Shown here: positions 1 to 11,767 of the stretch, piece by piece
Layout: each line of letters opens with the position of its first letter
Numbering within the stretch: the stretch's first letter is position 1
NCBI GenBank assembly: GCA_050084985.1
Contig: JBITNC010000001.1
Span: 159,464,001-159,528,000, forward strand
From: Nageia nagi
Taxonomy: Eukaryota; Pinophyta
Direction: 5' to 3'
Length of the DNA stretch: 64,000 nt
Notes under the pieces: model-generated
Databases searched by the model: none
What the model was told of the DNA's origin: nothing
Seen by the model: the letters and a program-made list of their open reading frames with translations, nothing else
Program-made: the position numbers and the translations under genes

Positions 1-540
1 ATGATTAAATCTTAAAACTAGGCACTTACCTTTAGCTGTGCTCTTTGGATTCTTATCTCTTACAGTGATCTTGATAACCAAAAATAGCTCCATGGAGTTA
101 GTGAACTTCTTCAAATTCTTACCCTAAGTGTGAGACATCTAAATTACTTTGAAACATTGAAACTACCCTCGAATACTTATTGCCTTACTACAACAATGCT
201 TTCAAACTCCTCACTTTTTAGAAAACTCAGATATTAGATTCTCTAAACTTAGAAACTCTATCTACTCTAGAAAACTTTATGCTCAACTAAAACCAATTGC
301 TCAAGGATATGGAGTTTATCTTGAATGCATTCAAACCCTTATACAAGCAATACATTTATATTTTCATTAAAAATGAATTGTGTAAACTCTCTTATTTAGT
401 ATTCTTCACACAATGTAATGGCTGGGCTGACTTCATTAAATATTGACATGACTTTGTTGGAAATCGAGACCTTGGAGCAACAAACAAAATAAATGCATAA
501 AGCAAACACATTTAGAAATATTTACAAAGTAATGTACATC
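1..540. other. Non-coding flank, possible part of a 3' LTR
   Basis: I see no coding signal on either strand. The stretch lies just past the integrase end of the minus-strand gypsy element, so it may hold part of its 3' region or 3' LTR. I found no convincing match to the sequence beyond the primer site at 6334-7000, so this is only an inference from position. Confidence 0.3.
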
Positions 541-588
541 CATTTCAACTTAATTTCCTACCCATGTAGGTTAGTAATGCTTTAAATG

Positions 589-1640
589 TTAACCATTTAC
601 TGTAATTGGTAATTCATGCCCATTAAGCTCGACCAATACAAAGGCATTCTCTATAATATATTTTGCTATTATATAAGGCTTGGACCATAATGATTCAAAC
701 TTCTTATGTTTTTTTGGCTTTGCCCTATCCTCATTCCATTTTAGAACCAACTCTCCCTCTTTGAAACTTTTTGATGATGCTTTTTGGCTATCAAACAATT
801 TCTTTATAATTCTACTCCTTTTTTTGTAAATTGGTATAAGCTTTTTCTCGAGATTCCTTGAGATGCAATAGTTCATTCATCCAAACTTGTAATGATTCAA
901 ACTTACCTCTATATTCTTGAGTAATCCTTAGAGCCAGGAGCTCTATGTGACTGGGCAATTGAGACCTTTTTCCATATACAAGCACATGAGGGCTAGTTTT
1001 GATTAAAGATTTAACGATAATCCTATCTGCCCATAAGGCCCAATTTAGCTTCTCATGCCATGAATAGGGGTTATATTCCATTATTATTTTCAAGATTCTT
1101 ACCAAGTTTTTGTTAGTAGATTCAGCCAATCCATTTCCTTAAGGATAATAATTCAAAGAAGCTTTCCAGTAAATACCATACTTCAAAACAAACTTAGATA
1201 CTTTAGTTCCAAAGAAGGTCATAGCATTATCAAATATAATTGTTTGGGGGATGCCATACTTGGTTATTAGTTTTTAAATGAACTTGATAATGGTTTTTTG
1301 ATCTACTTCTCTAATAGATTTAGCCTCCCACCACTTGGTAAAATAATCAGTTGTAGTGAGAATATATTTGTGTTCGATTGAAGAATTAGGATTAATAACC
1401 CCAATGAAATCCAACCCCCATTGCTGAAAGGTTTATTCTACAATAATTGGTTGTAATGGTAGAGCTACATTTCTCCTTCAACCTACAAATTTTTGACATT
1501 CCTCATAGATTTTGGCTTTTGTAAATGCCTCTTGAAACATGGTAGGCCAGCAATAACCTACCTATACAATTTTTCCCATTGTAGTATGGCTGGAATAATA
1601 TCCCTCGAAAACCTTGAAATGGAACTCCTTGATTAACTAG
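589..1640 (-). pseudogene. Integrase region of element 1, broken
   Basis: The translated minus strand shows a zinc-finger-like segment near 1500-1640, then the catalytic core and a C-terminal region. The three acidic residues of the DDE triad can all be found: TDYFTKW near 1340, FDNAMTFFG near 1230 and GLAESTNKNL near 1110. The C-terminal part runs open to about 589 in two overlapping frames. Stops interrupt the core between the second Asp and the Glu, and a frameshift lies near 850. The enzyme would have joined element DNA to the host chromosome. I see no chromodomain after it. It follows the RT/RNase H region in the usual gypsy order. Confidence 0.8.
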
Positions 1641-1959
1641 GTAGTTTTGGATGAAGGTACACACCTTAATAAGACCCCATCATGCTTTCTTCTATATAGA
1701 ACCTCATTTATCTCCATATAGTTTCGGGCATGAATCATAAATCTCCTTCTTTATGAAGCATTGAGATGTGAAGGTAATTTTTTGGTCTAGAAGTACTTAC
1801 CGAACTAAGACATCCAATCTTCTACTTCATAATTAGGACTTGCATTCAAATCTTCCTATTCAATGAAATACATAATTCTTTCTCCTTGATCCATTTCATT
1901 TGCTAGCTATTTGCAAAGAGATCTTTCCCTTATAAGCTTGGTGGGATGAATCTTTACAT

Positions 1960-3100
1960 CATATTTAAGGATTTTAGAGATCCACTTGAGTCTTCCCTCA
2001 CCCATCTCACCTTGTATAATATAGGACCTGACATATAGATGAATAGTTAGAACCAATATTTTACTTTGAGCTACATAATATTTCAATTTTCTAAGGGCCT
2101 TAAAGATTGCTAACTCTTATTTTTTGATGAAAGTGTACTTTTCTTTGTAGCTATTCATAGTTTGACTGAAGAAAGCAATAGGATGTTCATCATTGTTGTC
2201 ATCTTTTTGTGTTAACATAGAAACAATACTTACCTGAGAACCATATGTATATCATATGAATTCTTTATTAAAATTTGGATTTCTTAATACTAGAGCTTTG
2301 GTTATTTCTTAACACTAGATTAATGGAGATTCTAAAACTCTTGCATTTAAGATTTATTCATGATTTCTCAGGAATTATTAGACCTATTAGTTTGCCTTCA
2401 TTTACTATGAAGATAGACTTTTTTGGATTAATGGAGATTCCAAAACTCTTGCATTTAATAAAAGCTTGTTTTAGATGTTGAATATGGTCTTATTTCTTAT
2501 GTGAGAATATAGTAATATCATCTAGATATACCAATAAGCTTTTATTCATTAAATCCCCAAAAGCATGATCCATTGCTCTTTGGAAAGTGGCTCCAACATT
2601 AGGTAGCCTAAAAGGCATACTTTGAAAAGCAAAAGTTACCCATTTTATGGTTAAGGTATTTTTGAATTGATCTTCATTCTTAACCCATATTTGATTGTAT
2701 TTGAAGAAACCATATATCAAAGAGAGGCATTTCGCTCCAGCTATAATGTTCAATATTTTTTCCATTATGGGCAAAGGATAATGATCTATCAAAGAAACCC
2801 TGTTCAAACCATTGAAATCTACACATAGCTAGATTTCTCCATTCTTCTTTCTAATAAGCACCAAGTTAGCCACCCATGTAGAATGTTTTATGGGATAAAT
2901 TATACCAGCTCTGTACAACTTTAGTACTTCCTATTTCATAGCAAGCTCTATCTTAGGATTGACATGTCTTTGTTTTTGTCTTACAGGTTTAACATCTTTG
3001 ATTAACTCAATAGTATGTGTGATTATAGATTTATCAAACATATTTAAATCCTCATAAGACCAAGCAATTATATTAGCATAAACTTTGCATAACTGTATGA
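1960..3100 (-). pseudogene. Reverse transcriptase and RNase H of element 1, broken
   Basis: From about 3080 downward the minus strand reads a typical entry into RT (IIAWSYEDLNMFDKSII), then KNGEI-stop-LCVDFNGLN, YPLPIMEKIL, MPFRLPNVGATFQRAMDHA and the catalytic YLDD near 2525. The longest clean piece is 2490-2807. RT then reads through NPKKS near 2400 into RNase H pieces that include ASIVSMLTQKDD and ELAIFKALRKLKYYV near 2080-2230. The MPFGL motif reads MPFRL, and RNase H is heavily stopped. A ~31-bp segment is repeated at 2319-2350 and 2428-2458 and disturbs the RT/RNase H junction. The product would have copied element RNA into DNA. Confidence 0.85.
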
Positions 3101-3489
3101 TTTTCTTAATTTCTTGAAAGGTGTTGCATGTACCAACTTTAATAAATTTTCTAGGAAATATTTCATATTCTTTAAAATTATCAGGATTTATGTTAATACC
3201 TCTTATTTTATCTTGATTCTTTCTATCAAATAACCCTTCAAATGGAATTAGATCCTTTGGAATGGTGTTATTATTTAATTGAATTACATCCTATTCCCTA
3301 AAATAATTTGAATATTCTTCTCCAATAGCATGGCACATAGACTGCTACACCAAGAACTAATTGATTTGAGCTTCATCTTGTAAATCCTACCAAAAGGAGT
3401 CATTATCTAGTATAGAGGGTCTAAAAACGAGTTGAACTCCCTTTCTCTAGAACCAATCATTTGTGGGATCAAAACTAGCTCCTATTTGA

Positions 3490-3961
3490 GCTAAAGCATT
3501 AGATTTTGAATTGAACTTTCTAGGGACTAATTGTATATGTAGTTTTCAAAGTTTTCAAATAAATCTCATACCCTATTTCTATAAGATTTCAGATAATGAT
3601 GCTTTATAGAATATTTTCCTATGACTTGATTCACCACTAATTTTGAGTCTCCTTTGATTATCAAGCATTTGATCTTCATTTTAATTGCTTGTTCTAAACT
3701 AAGACAAAGGGCTTCATATTTGGTTGTATTATTGGTGCACAATCACGTAAGTTTGTATGAAAACTTGTGAAACATTTTAGTAGGATTAATCAATACTATT
3801 CCAGTGCCTAATCCATTTTTGGATCTAGCTCCATCAAAGAACATTTCCCAAATCTTTCCCTTTTTAAAGTCCTTGATAGTGAGTTTGGGTATGAAAGAAT
3901 CTGGTTCCATCAAATAATAATTCCCAAACTCCACATCATGGATTGTATTGAGCATATTCAT
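3490..3961 (-). pseudogene. Plant-type (archaeal-like) RNase H of element 1, placed before RT
   Basis: The minus strand reads MFFDGARSKNGLGTGIVLI, then one stop, then NNTTKYEALCLSLEQAIKM and IIKGDSKLVVNQV, then a NSKSNALAQIG segment. These are the DGA, E and D landmarks of the second RNase H found in Tat-clade elements. It sits between protease and RT, on the gag side, whereas the 16.8-kb element in this window has it after the first RNase H. Stops fall after SYKLT and further on. The DG..S, Y-EAL and GDS residues are still in place. Confidence 0.8.
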
Positions 3962-4189
3962 AGAATAGGGGTCCTTGATCTATAATTCTTTTAATAACTG
4001 ATCTATCTTCTCCAATTGACTCAACATTGCATTAACTTCCTCTTTTTTTTCAACATGCACATTAACAATCTTTTCATTGTCTAATCTAACCCTCTTATCT
4101 CCATAAGGAATTAGATAATGAGTATAGTCCATTGCTAGATAACCTCCTATCTTGGTACTAAACTCCTAAGATAGACATAACCCAAATAA

Positions 4190-4450
4190 AGGAGGTAGTT
4201 CAACCACTACAATTTCTTATGTAATAACCACATAAGAACACTTGTGCAATTTCATAACTATATCTTTAATAACACCAATAATTTTGATCAATATTGAATC
4301 TAATTGTAATACTCCTCTAGATGTCCTTGTAAGGGGTAAACCCATGACATCACATACTAATTTAGGCATGATAGTAGTGGCTACTCTAGAGTCAAGTAGA
4401 TAGTTATGTAACACATACCCTTCAATTTCTAGTCATATAGAAAGCTAGGG
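4190..4450 (-). pseudogene. Aspartic protease fragment of element 1
   Basis: The minus strand reads LLDSRVATTIMPK, followed by MGLPLTRTSRGVLQLDS and IKIIGVIKD. The usual catalytic LLDSGA reads LLDSRV here, so the glycine next to the active-site Asp is gone and the enzyme would probably be inactive. The fragment is about 65 codons long and opens to a longer stopped frame on both sides. It lies between gag and the early RNase H, as expected for a gag-pol polyprotein. Confidence 0.65.
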
Positions 4451-5084
4451 GCTTATTTTTTTCCATTCTCAGATACTTAGATGTTTTAAAAAAATTTAAC
4501 ACCCTATCCATTCCTTCATTTAATGCAATTAAGGCTATTCTCAATAGGTCAATTTGCCGATGAATCTTTAATGCATCAAACAAAGACACCCTAGTTGAAG
4601 TTCTTTTTAATTCTTTAATAATATTGAGATTAGGGATAGGTTGAGGCTTACCATATTTGTCTACAAATGTTTGTTAGAATTTTTGAGTATCATCCCTCCT
4701 TTGGTGTCTGTTGAGTGAAGGGAATCATATTTTTTGGATAATTTGGTCACTAGCCACACCAATTTTAGGCATATGTTTATCTTTCAAAATTGATAATTTA
4801 TGGGATAAAACATCTTTTGTAGGTGCTTTTTCTTTAGAATTAGCAGTAACATTAGCTTTCTTGATAGTCATTGGATCCTGGTTCTTTTAGGGTTCAAACT
4901 TTCTATCCTAGTAATTTGATGCATATGGCCTCTTTGTAGACCTTATCTCCATAGCAAAGTTGCCGATGTTAGATGGAGCAAAATTCATCAAATTAACATT
5001 TTGACTTACATCATCATTCATATCAGGAGGAGGAATTCCCCATTCCTTAAAAAATATTCCTAATACTAATATATGGGGCAAGAC

Positions 5085-6010
5085 ATTTGCTAATGAGCAT
5101 CACAACAAGCTAGGTATAAGCTCAAAACTTTTTCAAAACAAGAGACTTGATCCATATTTTCTTCTAAGACATGCTGATTTTGAAACTTTTCAACAATTGG
5201 ATATGAGAATCTTCTAGCATTATTTTGTCTACTCAAAAGAGTAATTTGGTTAGCCATGTTTTGGCATAATACTTTCAATTCTTAGATCTCATTTTGTATT
5301 GATACTACCTAATTTACTCCAAATTGAGGTGGAGTAGGTAAAGCCAGAGGTGCTCTTAGGGTAGGTAATGCTAGAGAAGACTATCGCATAGGAGTAGGAA
5401 TACTAGCCAGAGGTAGGGCCATATAGATTTCTTGAGGGATTAATACCTAATTTTGAGGTAATATTGAAAAGTATGGCATAAGCATTTGGCTTTGTAGTTT
5501 TCTTATAGAGATGAGATAAGCTTCAACAAATGCTACTTGCCTATAAACTTTTGAAAATGTATTAATATCAAAATTTTGAATTTGCAATAAAAGATCTAAA
5601 GGGAAGGCCCTTAGGTAATACATTAATTCTTGAGATTGCTGAGGTGTAACTAACATCAAAGCTCTCTTCCAAGACTTTTGGAACCTAATGTTGAAGTTTG
5701 AAATATTCTTCTATTCATATCTCTTGATAGAAGTGAATTAGGTTAATAAGGAGAAAGGATATCCTAATTCATTGAATTCTAAAATAAAGGGCTTTGGAAA
5801 CTGGGCCCACAAAGTAACAAATCTACTAGCAAGACCTCAGTACCAATCAAGTACATTGCCCTTAAATGAATACATCAATAGTCTCACCATAACATCCTCA
5901 TGCTGAATATTAGGAATCTTAGCCAGACTGGCTACATCCACATAGTGCTCATAAGCTATTTTCTCAATTGTTGCATTAAACTCTGGTAATGTTTTTAAAC
6001 ACCAATTGGG
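5085..6010 (-). pseudogene. Gag region of element 1, broken
   Basis: From about 6000 downward the minus strand reads a gag-like segment: LPEFNATIEKIAYEHYVDVA, HEDVMVRLLMYSFKGNVLDW and then RKSWKRALMLVTPQQSQEL. It ends in a weakly conserved stretch to about 5090. The MVRLL...LDWY pattern is the usual landmark of plant gypsy gag proteins. The frame is broken by stops at about 5820, 5700 and 5440. No clear CCHC zinc knuckle was found. The protein would have formed the particle that packages element RNA. Confidence 0.7.
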
Positions 6011-6315
6011 ATATCATGTAAAGTAGCTAAGGCTATGGGTGCAGGATAGATATTCAAAGCTACATTAGCCATGTTTGGAAAATAAAAAGGTACTAGTTTA
6101 TATGAAGTTACTAAAGTACTGATACTACTCAAAGATTTAGACTTAATCAAGGTCTTTCTCTTTGGAATACCAAGTTCTTTAAATTTTGGAACTTATTTTG
6201 CTACCTTAGATTTGGATCATGTCCACATATACTCTAATAACAACATAGAACTACAAGTTCTAAAAATGAAATGATGACTATAAAAGATTCACTTGTATAC
6301 GTACCACCACTTTCA

Positions 6316-6333
6316 AATCTAGTAGAGTCACCA
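6316..6333 (-). other. Primer binding site, decayed tRNA-Arg type
   Basis: The minus strand reads TGGTGACTCTACTAGATT, which differs from the tRNA-Arg-type site TGGCGACTCCACTGGGGA mainly by C-to-T and G-to-A changes. It stands about 9 bases from a possible LTR end (GGGACACA) and upstream of gag. The tRNA assignment is from memory of plant gypsy elements. Confidence 0.6.
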
Positions 6334-7412
6334 ATAAATTTTTGTGTCCCATTAGGTGTGCCAAAATATATATACTATCGATTAAGATTGTGTAATATCT
6401 TCACTTGCTACAATCTCAGCAATAGTATACTATGAATAGACTATTTACAATAATCTAATCTTTGAAAAAAGTTGATTCCTTATACATTGGGCATAAACTA
6501 TATAGAATAAGTAACCAAAAAGAAAAAAAAGGGTAAAGATGTAGAGGTAGTAACAAGGAATAAAGCTAAGGAGAAAATCACTAGTTCAATGAGGGCTTCC
6601 AAAGTGTGTAAAACCTTGGCAAGACTCTAGTGTAGCAACCATAGAGCAAGTATTCACTCTCTTAATTATTCCTCAGCATACATTTTACCATGTAGTAGAC
6701 ACAGTTATTACAAAGCATTAGTATTATTATTTAGGAAACATTCATCAATTACCACAATGTAAATAGATTAAGAACAATTGTAACAAGTGTTTGGGAAAGA
6801 AGGGTTAATATAGTATCATATTGCTAGGGAAATAAAAGGTCTTCAAAAATAAATATAAAGGGCAATACTAGGGATCTTGCCCCATTACCTTATTACTACC
6901 TCTACTTATACATAAAGCAAAGTAATTATAATGTAACTAAAAAGATCAAATGATTACATAAAAATGCCTCAATAGGCTTGATGTTGTTTTTTGAGGTCTT
7001 CTTGGTTGGCAGTTACGTATTCTAAATTTTTTTGATCGCTCACATCTTTCCCAAAATCCTTTGTAATGGTTTGCAACTTTGGTGGGGTTATCTATAATTA
7101 TTTTTGCTTCTATGGAAGTAAAAAGCTATTTTAGAAGTTTTTGGGTGCTACTCCTATGGTTCTAAAATATTATGATCTTTTTTGAGCATTTACTCTTATA
7201 TTTGCTTCTCTCTCAAAGCTCTATGGTCACTTTAGAGATGTTAGTTTGTATATCGAGCCTTTTTCTTCTTATTCCTTCTCTTGGGATTTATGTTGATCGA
7301 ACTAGAATTAAAATGCTCCATGATGATGTCACTTATCTCAAGCCTGATGGTAAGAATAAAAAAAGGATCTCCATACTCCATGGTATTTCCTTTAGGGATT
7401 GCACATCCTCTT
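6334..7412. other. Non-coding stretch, probably the 5' LTR of element 1 and flank
   Basis: By position, the sequence to the right of the primer site should be the 5' LTR of the minus-strand gypsy element. I could not find its outer end or a second copy. An 18-base motif near 6540 (GTAGAGGTAGTAACAAGG) recurs inverted near 6886. Short open frames at 7172-7487 overlap on both strands, match nothing I know and are probably chance. Confidence 0.35.
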
Positions 7413-7850
7413 GATGTCATCATCTCTCTTCAGGTCTATTTATTAGATAAAAATGAAACTTCATTACTGTGGGTGACATCACACTAGGAAAGGTCTTACA
7501 TTAGCCATTTTTACTTTACTTCTTCCCAAGGTTGCTAGGTCAAGAGGACTTTGGAATTTTGAATTCTTCAAATGATGTCATCTCTCCTCGAGTTGGGAAG
7601 AAAGAACCAAAATAAGACCTTTGCACTCTGTAAACTCCTTTGATGACATCATCATATCTTAAGTTTGGTGATAAGACAAAAATGAAACTCCACTACTTTG
7701 CATGAGATCATCTATCTTAGGGCTCAGAAGAAAGAACCAAAATAGGACCTTCACACTCTACAAACTTTGATGACATCATCATCTCTCAGGTTTGGTGATA
7801 AGATAAAAATGAAACTCTGCTACTTCGCATGATGTAATCTACTCTTAGAT
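7413..7850. repeat. Tandem repeats, ~129-bp unit
   Basis: Two adjacent units run at about 7589-7719 and 7720-7848, with anchor words AAAGAACCAA at 7601 and 7731 and AATGAAACT at 7681 and 7809. A partial, more diverged unit lies at about 7413-7470. Each unit holds GATGACATCATCAT followed by GTTTGGTGATAAGA. The array ends about 70-100 bases before the first LINE coding signal, so it may be a LINE 5' region, but it could equally be an older local repeat. Confidence 0.75.
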
Positions 7851-7959
7851 CCCTTTATACTTAGCTTATTTTCATGTGAAAGACTCAAAAATCTCCACAA
7901 CTACAAAAGAATGCTTCAAATATATTGACTACACTTCTAGGGTCCTCCCCAAAATGTAG

Positions 7960-8600
7960 AACTATATATTAGTATACAAATAGTATAATTGACACAAAGA
8001 GAAAACTTTGGAAGGATGCCAACTTTCAATGGCAGAATATAGATGGTAATTTAGGAGGGATGATGAATTTTTGGGATCCAAATGTAATAAAGTTGGGGAA
8101 CTATCATTATGAAAATTGATTGAGTAGATATATCCATACTTCAATAATCAATATTGAATAGAATTTTGAGTTTATCATTACAAACCTATATGCTCCCAAT
8201 AACTCTATGGAAAGAAGGAACATTTTTTATATACTAACTGAAGATAGAAGATAATTCCTAGGCATCCCTTGGATTATTATGGGCAATTTCAATACAATCC
8301 CCCACCCATATGAAAAATTAGGGGGTGGTAAAGAAAAAGAGAGTGATATGGCTGATCTTAAGAATTTCTTGGAAAATAGTAATCTAATTGATCTAGACTT
8401 GATAGGTGTAGATTTCACATGGAGTAATATGTAGATAGAAGATAATTTGATCCAAACTAAACTTAATAGAGCAGTGTACTCCCCATCATGGTTGGATAAA
8501 TTCCCTAACTACACTCTTGTGGCTCAAACCAAAAAAGTTTTAGATCACACCCTAATACTACTATAAGATTCTCAATATATTGAGAAATGGGCCCCCTTTA
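7960..8600 (+). pseudogene. LINE endonuclease domain, 5'-truncated
   Basis: The plus strand reads GGMMNFWDPN near 8060, then ITNLYAPNNSMERRN, IPWIIMGNFNTIPHPYEKLG, NLIDLDLIGVDFTWSNM and SWLDKFPN near 8490. These match the central and C-terminal parts of the L1 apurinic-type endonuclease: the Y(A)PN, GDFN (here GNFN) and FTWSN landmarks. A final LDHTLILL stands where SDH is usual. The first third of the domain, with its catalytic Asn and Glu, is not visible. Stops occur at 8119, 8252 and 8432. The enzyme would nick the target DNA to prime reverse transcription. Confidence 0.75.
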
Positions 8601-10030
8601 GATTTGAGACAATATGGATCACTCATCCTTAGCTAGAGGAAAAAATAGAGGAGTGGTCAAATATAGAGATAAATGGGACAAAAATGTTCTAGCTTCAGAA
8701 GAAATTAAGCATTGTGAAAGAAAATCTGAAGCATTGGAGCAAATGCAACTTCAAACATATCAAAAGAGAAAAAGAAGAAATACAAAAATAAATTGATAAA
8801 ATTGAAACTTACATCCAAAAAGAAGGTGGATATTTTGACATATTTGCTAGAGAAAGTATCCTTAAAGAACAATACCAAGCTATCCTGAAAAGAGAAGAAA
8901 TCTTCTAGAAGTAGAAATATAGGATATCATGGATTAAATAAGGGGACATAAACACAAAATTCTTTAAACTCTCTACATTAAGGAGAAGGGCTTCAATAAA
9001 ATCACCACATTGGAAAGAGAAGATAAGAATATAATAGAGAATGAAGCTGAAATCAAAGAGATGGTAGTCTCCTTCTACAAAAACCTTATCACAAAATTAG
9101 TAGAAGAAAACCAAAAGGTTGCTAGAGAGCTTCTCAACAACATCCCATCCATAGTATTCATGATGGATAAGGATAAAGCACTAGGGCTCAATGGATTTTT
9201 GGTAAGGTTCTTTCACCATTTTTGGGACATAATTAGAGAAGATGTGGTAAAAGCCGTTCAAGAATTCCAAAGACACAATAGCCTTCTCAAGAGCTAGAAT
9301 ACTACTTTTCTAACTCTCATCCCAAATGTTCAAGGAGCAAATAATCTTAAAAACTTTAGGCCTATAGGCCTTTGTAATACTATTTACAAAATCATCACTA
9401 AGTTGCTTGCAAATAGAATGGCTAAAATTCTACCCAAAATCATCTTTATCAAACAAGATGGATTTGTAAGAGATAAAAAAATATTTGATGGAATTATCTT
9501 GATGCATGAGACCATACACTCGATCAAATCTTCAAAAGAAGAGGCTATGATCATTAAACTTGATATGTAGAAAACCTATAATAAAGTTTCATGGAAATTT
9601 TTAGATCAAATAATGGAGAGGTTTGGATTCCAGAATTAGTGGAAAATTGGGTGAGAAAATGCATTTCTACTACCACTTTATCTATCCTTGTTAATGGAGA
9701 AGCAGCTAGATTCTTCAATTCCTCTAGAGGTTTAAGGCAAGGGGACCCTTTGTTACCTTATTTATTTATCACTAAGGTAGAAGCTCTTGGTAGATCCCTT
9801 AAGAGAGCCAATTAGATTGGTATTATAAGAGTAATCATACCCTCTTGAAATTGCTCTCCCATCACTTATCACTAATTTGTTAATGATACCATCTTGGTTG
9901 GCAAAAAAAGTATAAAAGAAGCAAGAGTCATGAAATCCATTTTGGATAAATATGAATTATCTTCAGACCAAAAAGTTAATTACAATAAAACTAACATCTA
10001 CTTCTTCAATACTCCCCCCTAGAGAAGTAC
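8601..10030 (+). pseudogene. LINE reverse transcriptase domain, broken
   Basis: A lysine-rich linker runs to about 9000, with the landmark YRISWIKxGDINTKFF near 8920. The RT then reads DKALGLNGFLVRFFHHFWD, LTLIPNVQGA, NFRPIGLCNTIYKIITKLLA, IIKLDMxKTYNKVSW and LRQGDPLLPYLF. The catalytic FADD box reads FVND near 9885, so the copy is inactive. The QGDP box lies in another frame than the upstream RT, so there is a frameshift near 9600. Stop codons stand where Gln or Trp is expected. The enzyme would copy LINE RNA at the nicked target. Confidence 0.85.
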
Positions 10031-10039
10031 ACTGATATC

Positions 10040-11350
10040 TCAAATCTTCCAATGTTAAATGAGTACTCTCCCTTTGACCTATTTAGGTATGCCTCTATTT
10101 GAAGGCAAGTCCAAAAGAGCTTTTCGAATAAAGTAATGGACAAACTAGAAAAGTGGTAGGGTGGAATGGTGCCCTACTAAGTATGATAGGGAAGATCCAA
10201 CATGCTAAAGCCTCTCTTTAAAGTATCCCTATGTATATGACTAGTATTTTCAAAATCCCTTCATTAGTTTCTGAAATGATTGACCATGTATGCAAAAATA
10301 TTATTTGGACTGGTACAAAAGAAAAGAAAAGGATGTACTTGATGGCATGGGATATGGTTTGTAGGAAAAAGAGTGAAGGAGGATTGGGGATTAGGAAAAT
10401 AAAATTAGTCAATCAAGCAATACAGATGAAACTAGAATGGAAATTATGCCAAAACCAAGATAGAGAGTGGATTAAGATCTGGAAAAAATAAATATCTTAA
10501 TGGGACCAATAGTCTACTCAATCTACAAAATCCTCCTAAAGGCTCCTCTTTCTTGAATGCACTATCAGCAATGGTCAAATAATAATATTCTAGGATGATA
10601 AATGGATTGACCCCACATCCCTAGAAGACTAACCATAATGGACCACCTTAATGCTATGGAAAAAGACTAGGATTGGGCTCAAAATATCTGACTACATATC
10701 TTAGAATTAAGAGAACCTTAAATGGTCCATTCTTATGCCCAAAAACCCCAAGTTGGTGGTATTAAGAACTCATATTCTCTAAAGATTATACATAATTACA
10801 CTATATCCTACTCAAAAAGTAAACTATCTATTTTAGGTGGATGAGAAATGGAAAAAGATAGAATATTCCATAAAAATTGGCTACAAATTCCTTAATCAAA
10901 ATTGTAGGGATACTAGAAAATGATTATGGGAAAGTGTATGGATAAAAGGTTTAATCCCCTAAATTGCTAGCTTCCTTTGGGTAACAATTCTAAGGAAAAT
11001 CCATACCAATGATGTGATCAAAAGAAAAAGAATGAGTTTACCAAGTAGATGCATTCTCTATAAGAATGTAGAAGAAATAGTAGAGCAAATTTTCCTTCAT
11101 TATGAATATGCTATAGAGGTATGGGAACTTATGAATTCTAATCTCCACCACTACTAGGTGACACCTCACCCACTAACTAGCATGATTGAGCAATAGAGAT
11201 TGGAAGACAAACATAAGAAGTCAAAATTGATTTGGGCAATGATCCCTTCATATATTTGCTAGGCAATTTGGAAGGAACAAAATAATAGGCTATTTAAAGA
11301 ACTCAACCAAAACATGATCAAAATGTGGAAATAATGCATAAGTTTACTTT
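10040..11350 (+). pseudogene. LINE ORF2 C-terminal and zf-RVT region
   Basis: An open piece at 10231-10491 reads IPSLVSEMIDHVCKNIIW, LMAWDMVCRKKSEGGLGIRK and NQAIQMKLEWKLC, the standard stretch after plant LINE RT. Further on come FxDDKW near 10590 and, near 10960-11130, IASFLWVTILRKIHTNDVI, RKRMSLPSRCILYKNVEEI and HYEYAIEVWEL. These are the remains of the zinc-binding domain; the second Cys of its CxxC is now Tyr. Frameshifts and many stops separate the pieces. The region ends near YPTKYAKSF at about 11400. Confidence 0.75.
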
Positions 11351-11767
11351 GGAAGAATATTGACTACTACATCCAGCTATACCCCACTAAATATGCTAAG
11401 TCATTCTCTCTCTGATGCTAGCTCCTTTTAGATCCCATCCTCTCTAACTCAGATGATGATGAAAGGAGATCCCAATCACTTGGATGATATGGAATATGAG
11501 AAATGAAGTAAGGAGGGATGATGTGACCATCAATAAATTGTAAAATTTGAATTGCCCCTCCAATATTAAATCCCTAATGGATATGACAAATAAACATGAG
11601 CTAAAGAATGAAAAGTACAAACTTTAAGGTGGGAGTTAGAGAGGTGGAAAAATTCACCTTTATTTAGATTTAATCCTTGATCTATTATCTACACCACTTC
11701 AAAAAACCACTCAAACTAAGAAACTCATTTATGGTCCTCTGCATTCAAGTTTTGCTACCATAATCAT

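Larger units (their letters stand above)
541..6343 (-). mobile_element. Ty3/gypsy retrotransposon, Tat-type, decayed (element 1)
   Basis: Read on the minus strand, the order is primer site, gag, protease, plant-type (archaeal-like) RNase H, reverse transcriptase, RNase H, integrase. Every domain is recognisable by motif, and every reading frame is broken by stops and frameshifts. Placing the extra RNase H between protease and RT is an arrangement I recognise from other plant gypsy polyproteins, so it is a lineage mark rather than a local rearrangement. A second LTR is not found in the window, so the 3' end probably lies beyond base 1 or is lost. Boundaries are approximate except at the primer site. 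Confidence 0.85.
7920..11400 (+). mobile_element. L1-type LINE retrotransposon, ORF2 relic
   Basis: The plus strand carries, in order, an endonuclease part, a reverse transcriptase and a C-terminal zinc-finger region, as in plant L1 ORF2. The endonuclease N-terminus is missing or unrecognisable, so the copy is probably 5' truncated. Numerous stops and several frameshifts show it is long dead. I could not place a poly(A) tail or target duplications, so the 3' end is approximate. Confidence 0.85.

Noticed and set aside
7172-7487. Overlapping open frames of 60-80 codons on both strands
   Set aside because: No known motif, competing frames on both strands, next to a tandem repeat; taken as chance.
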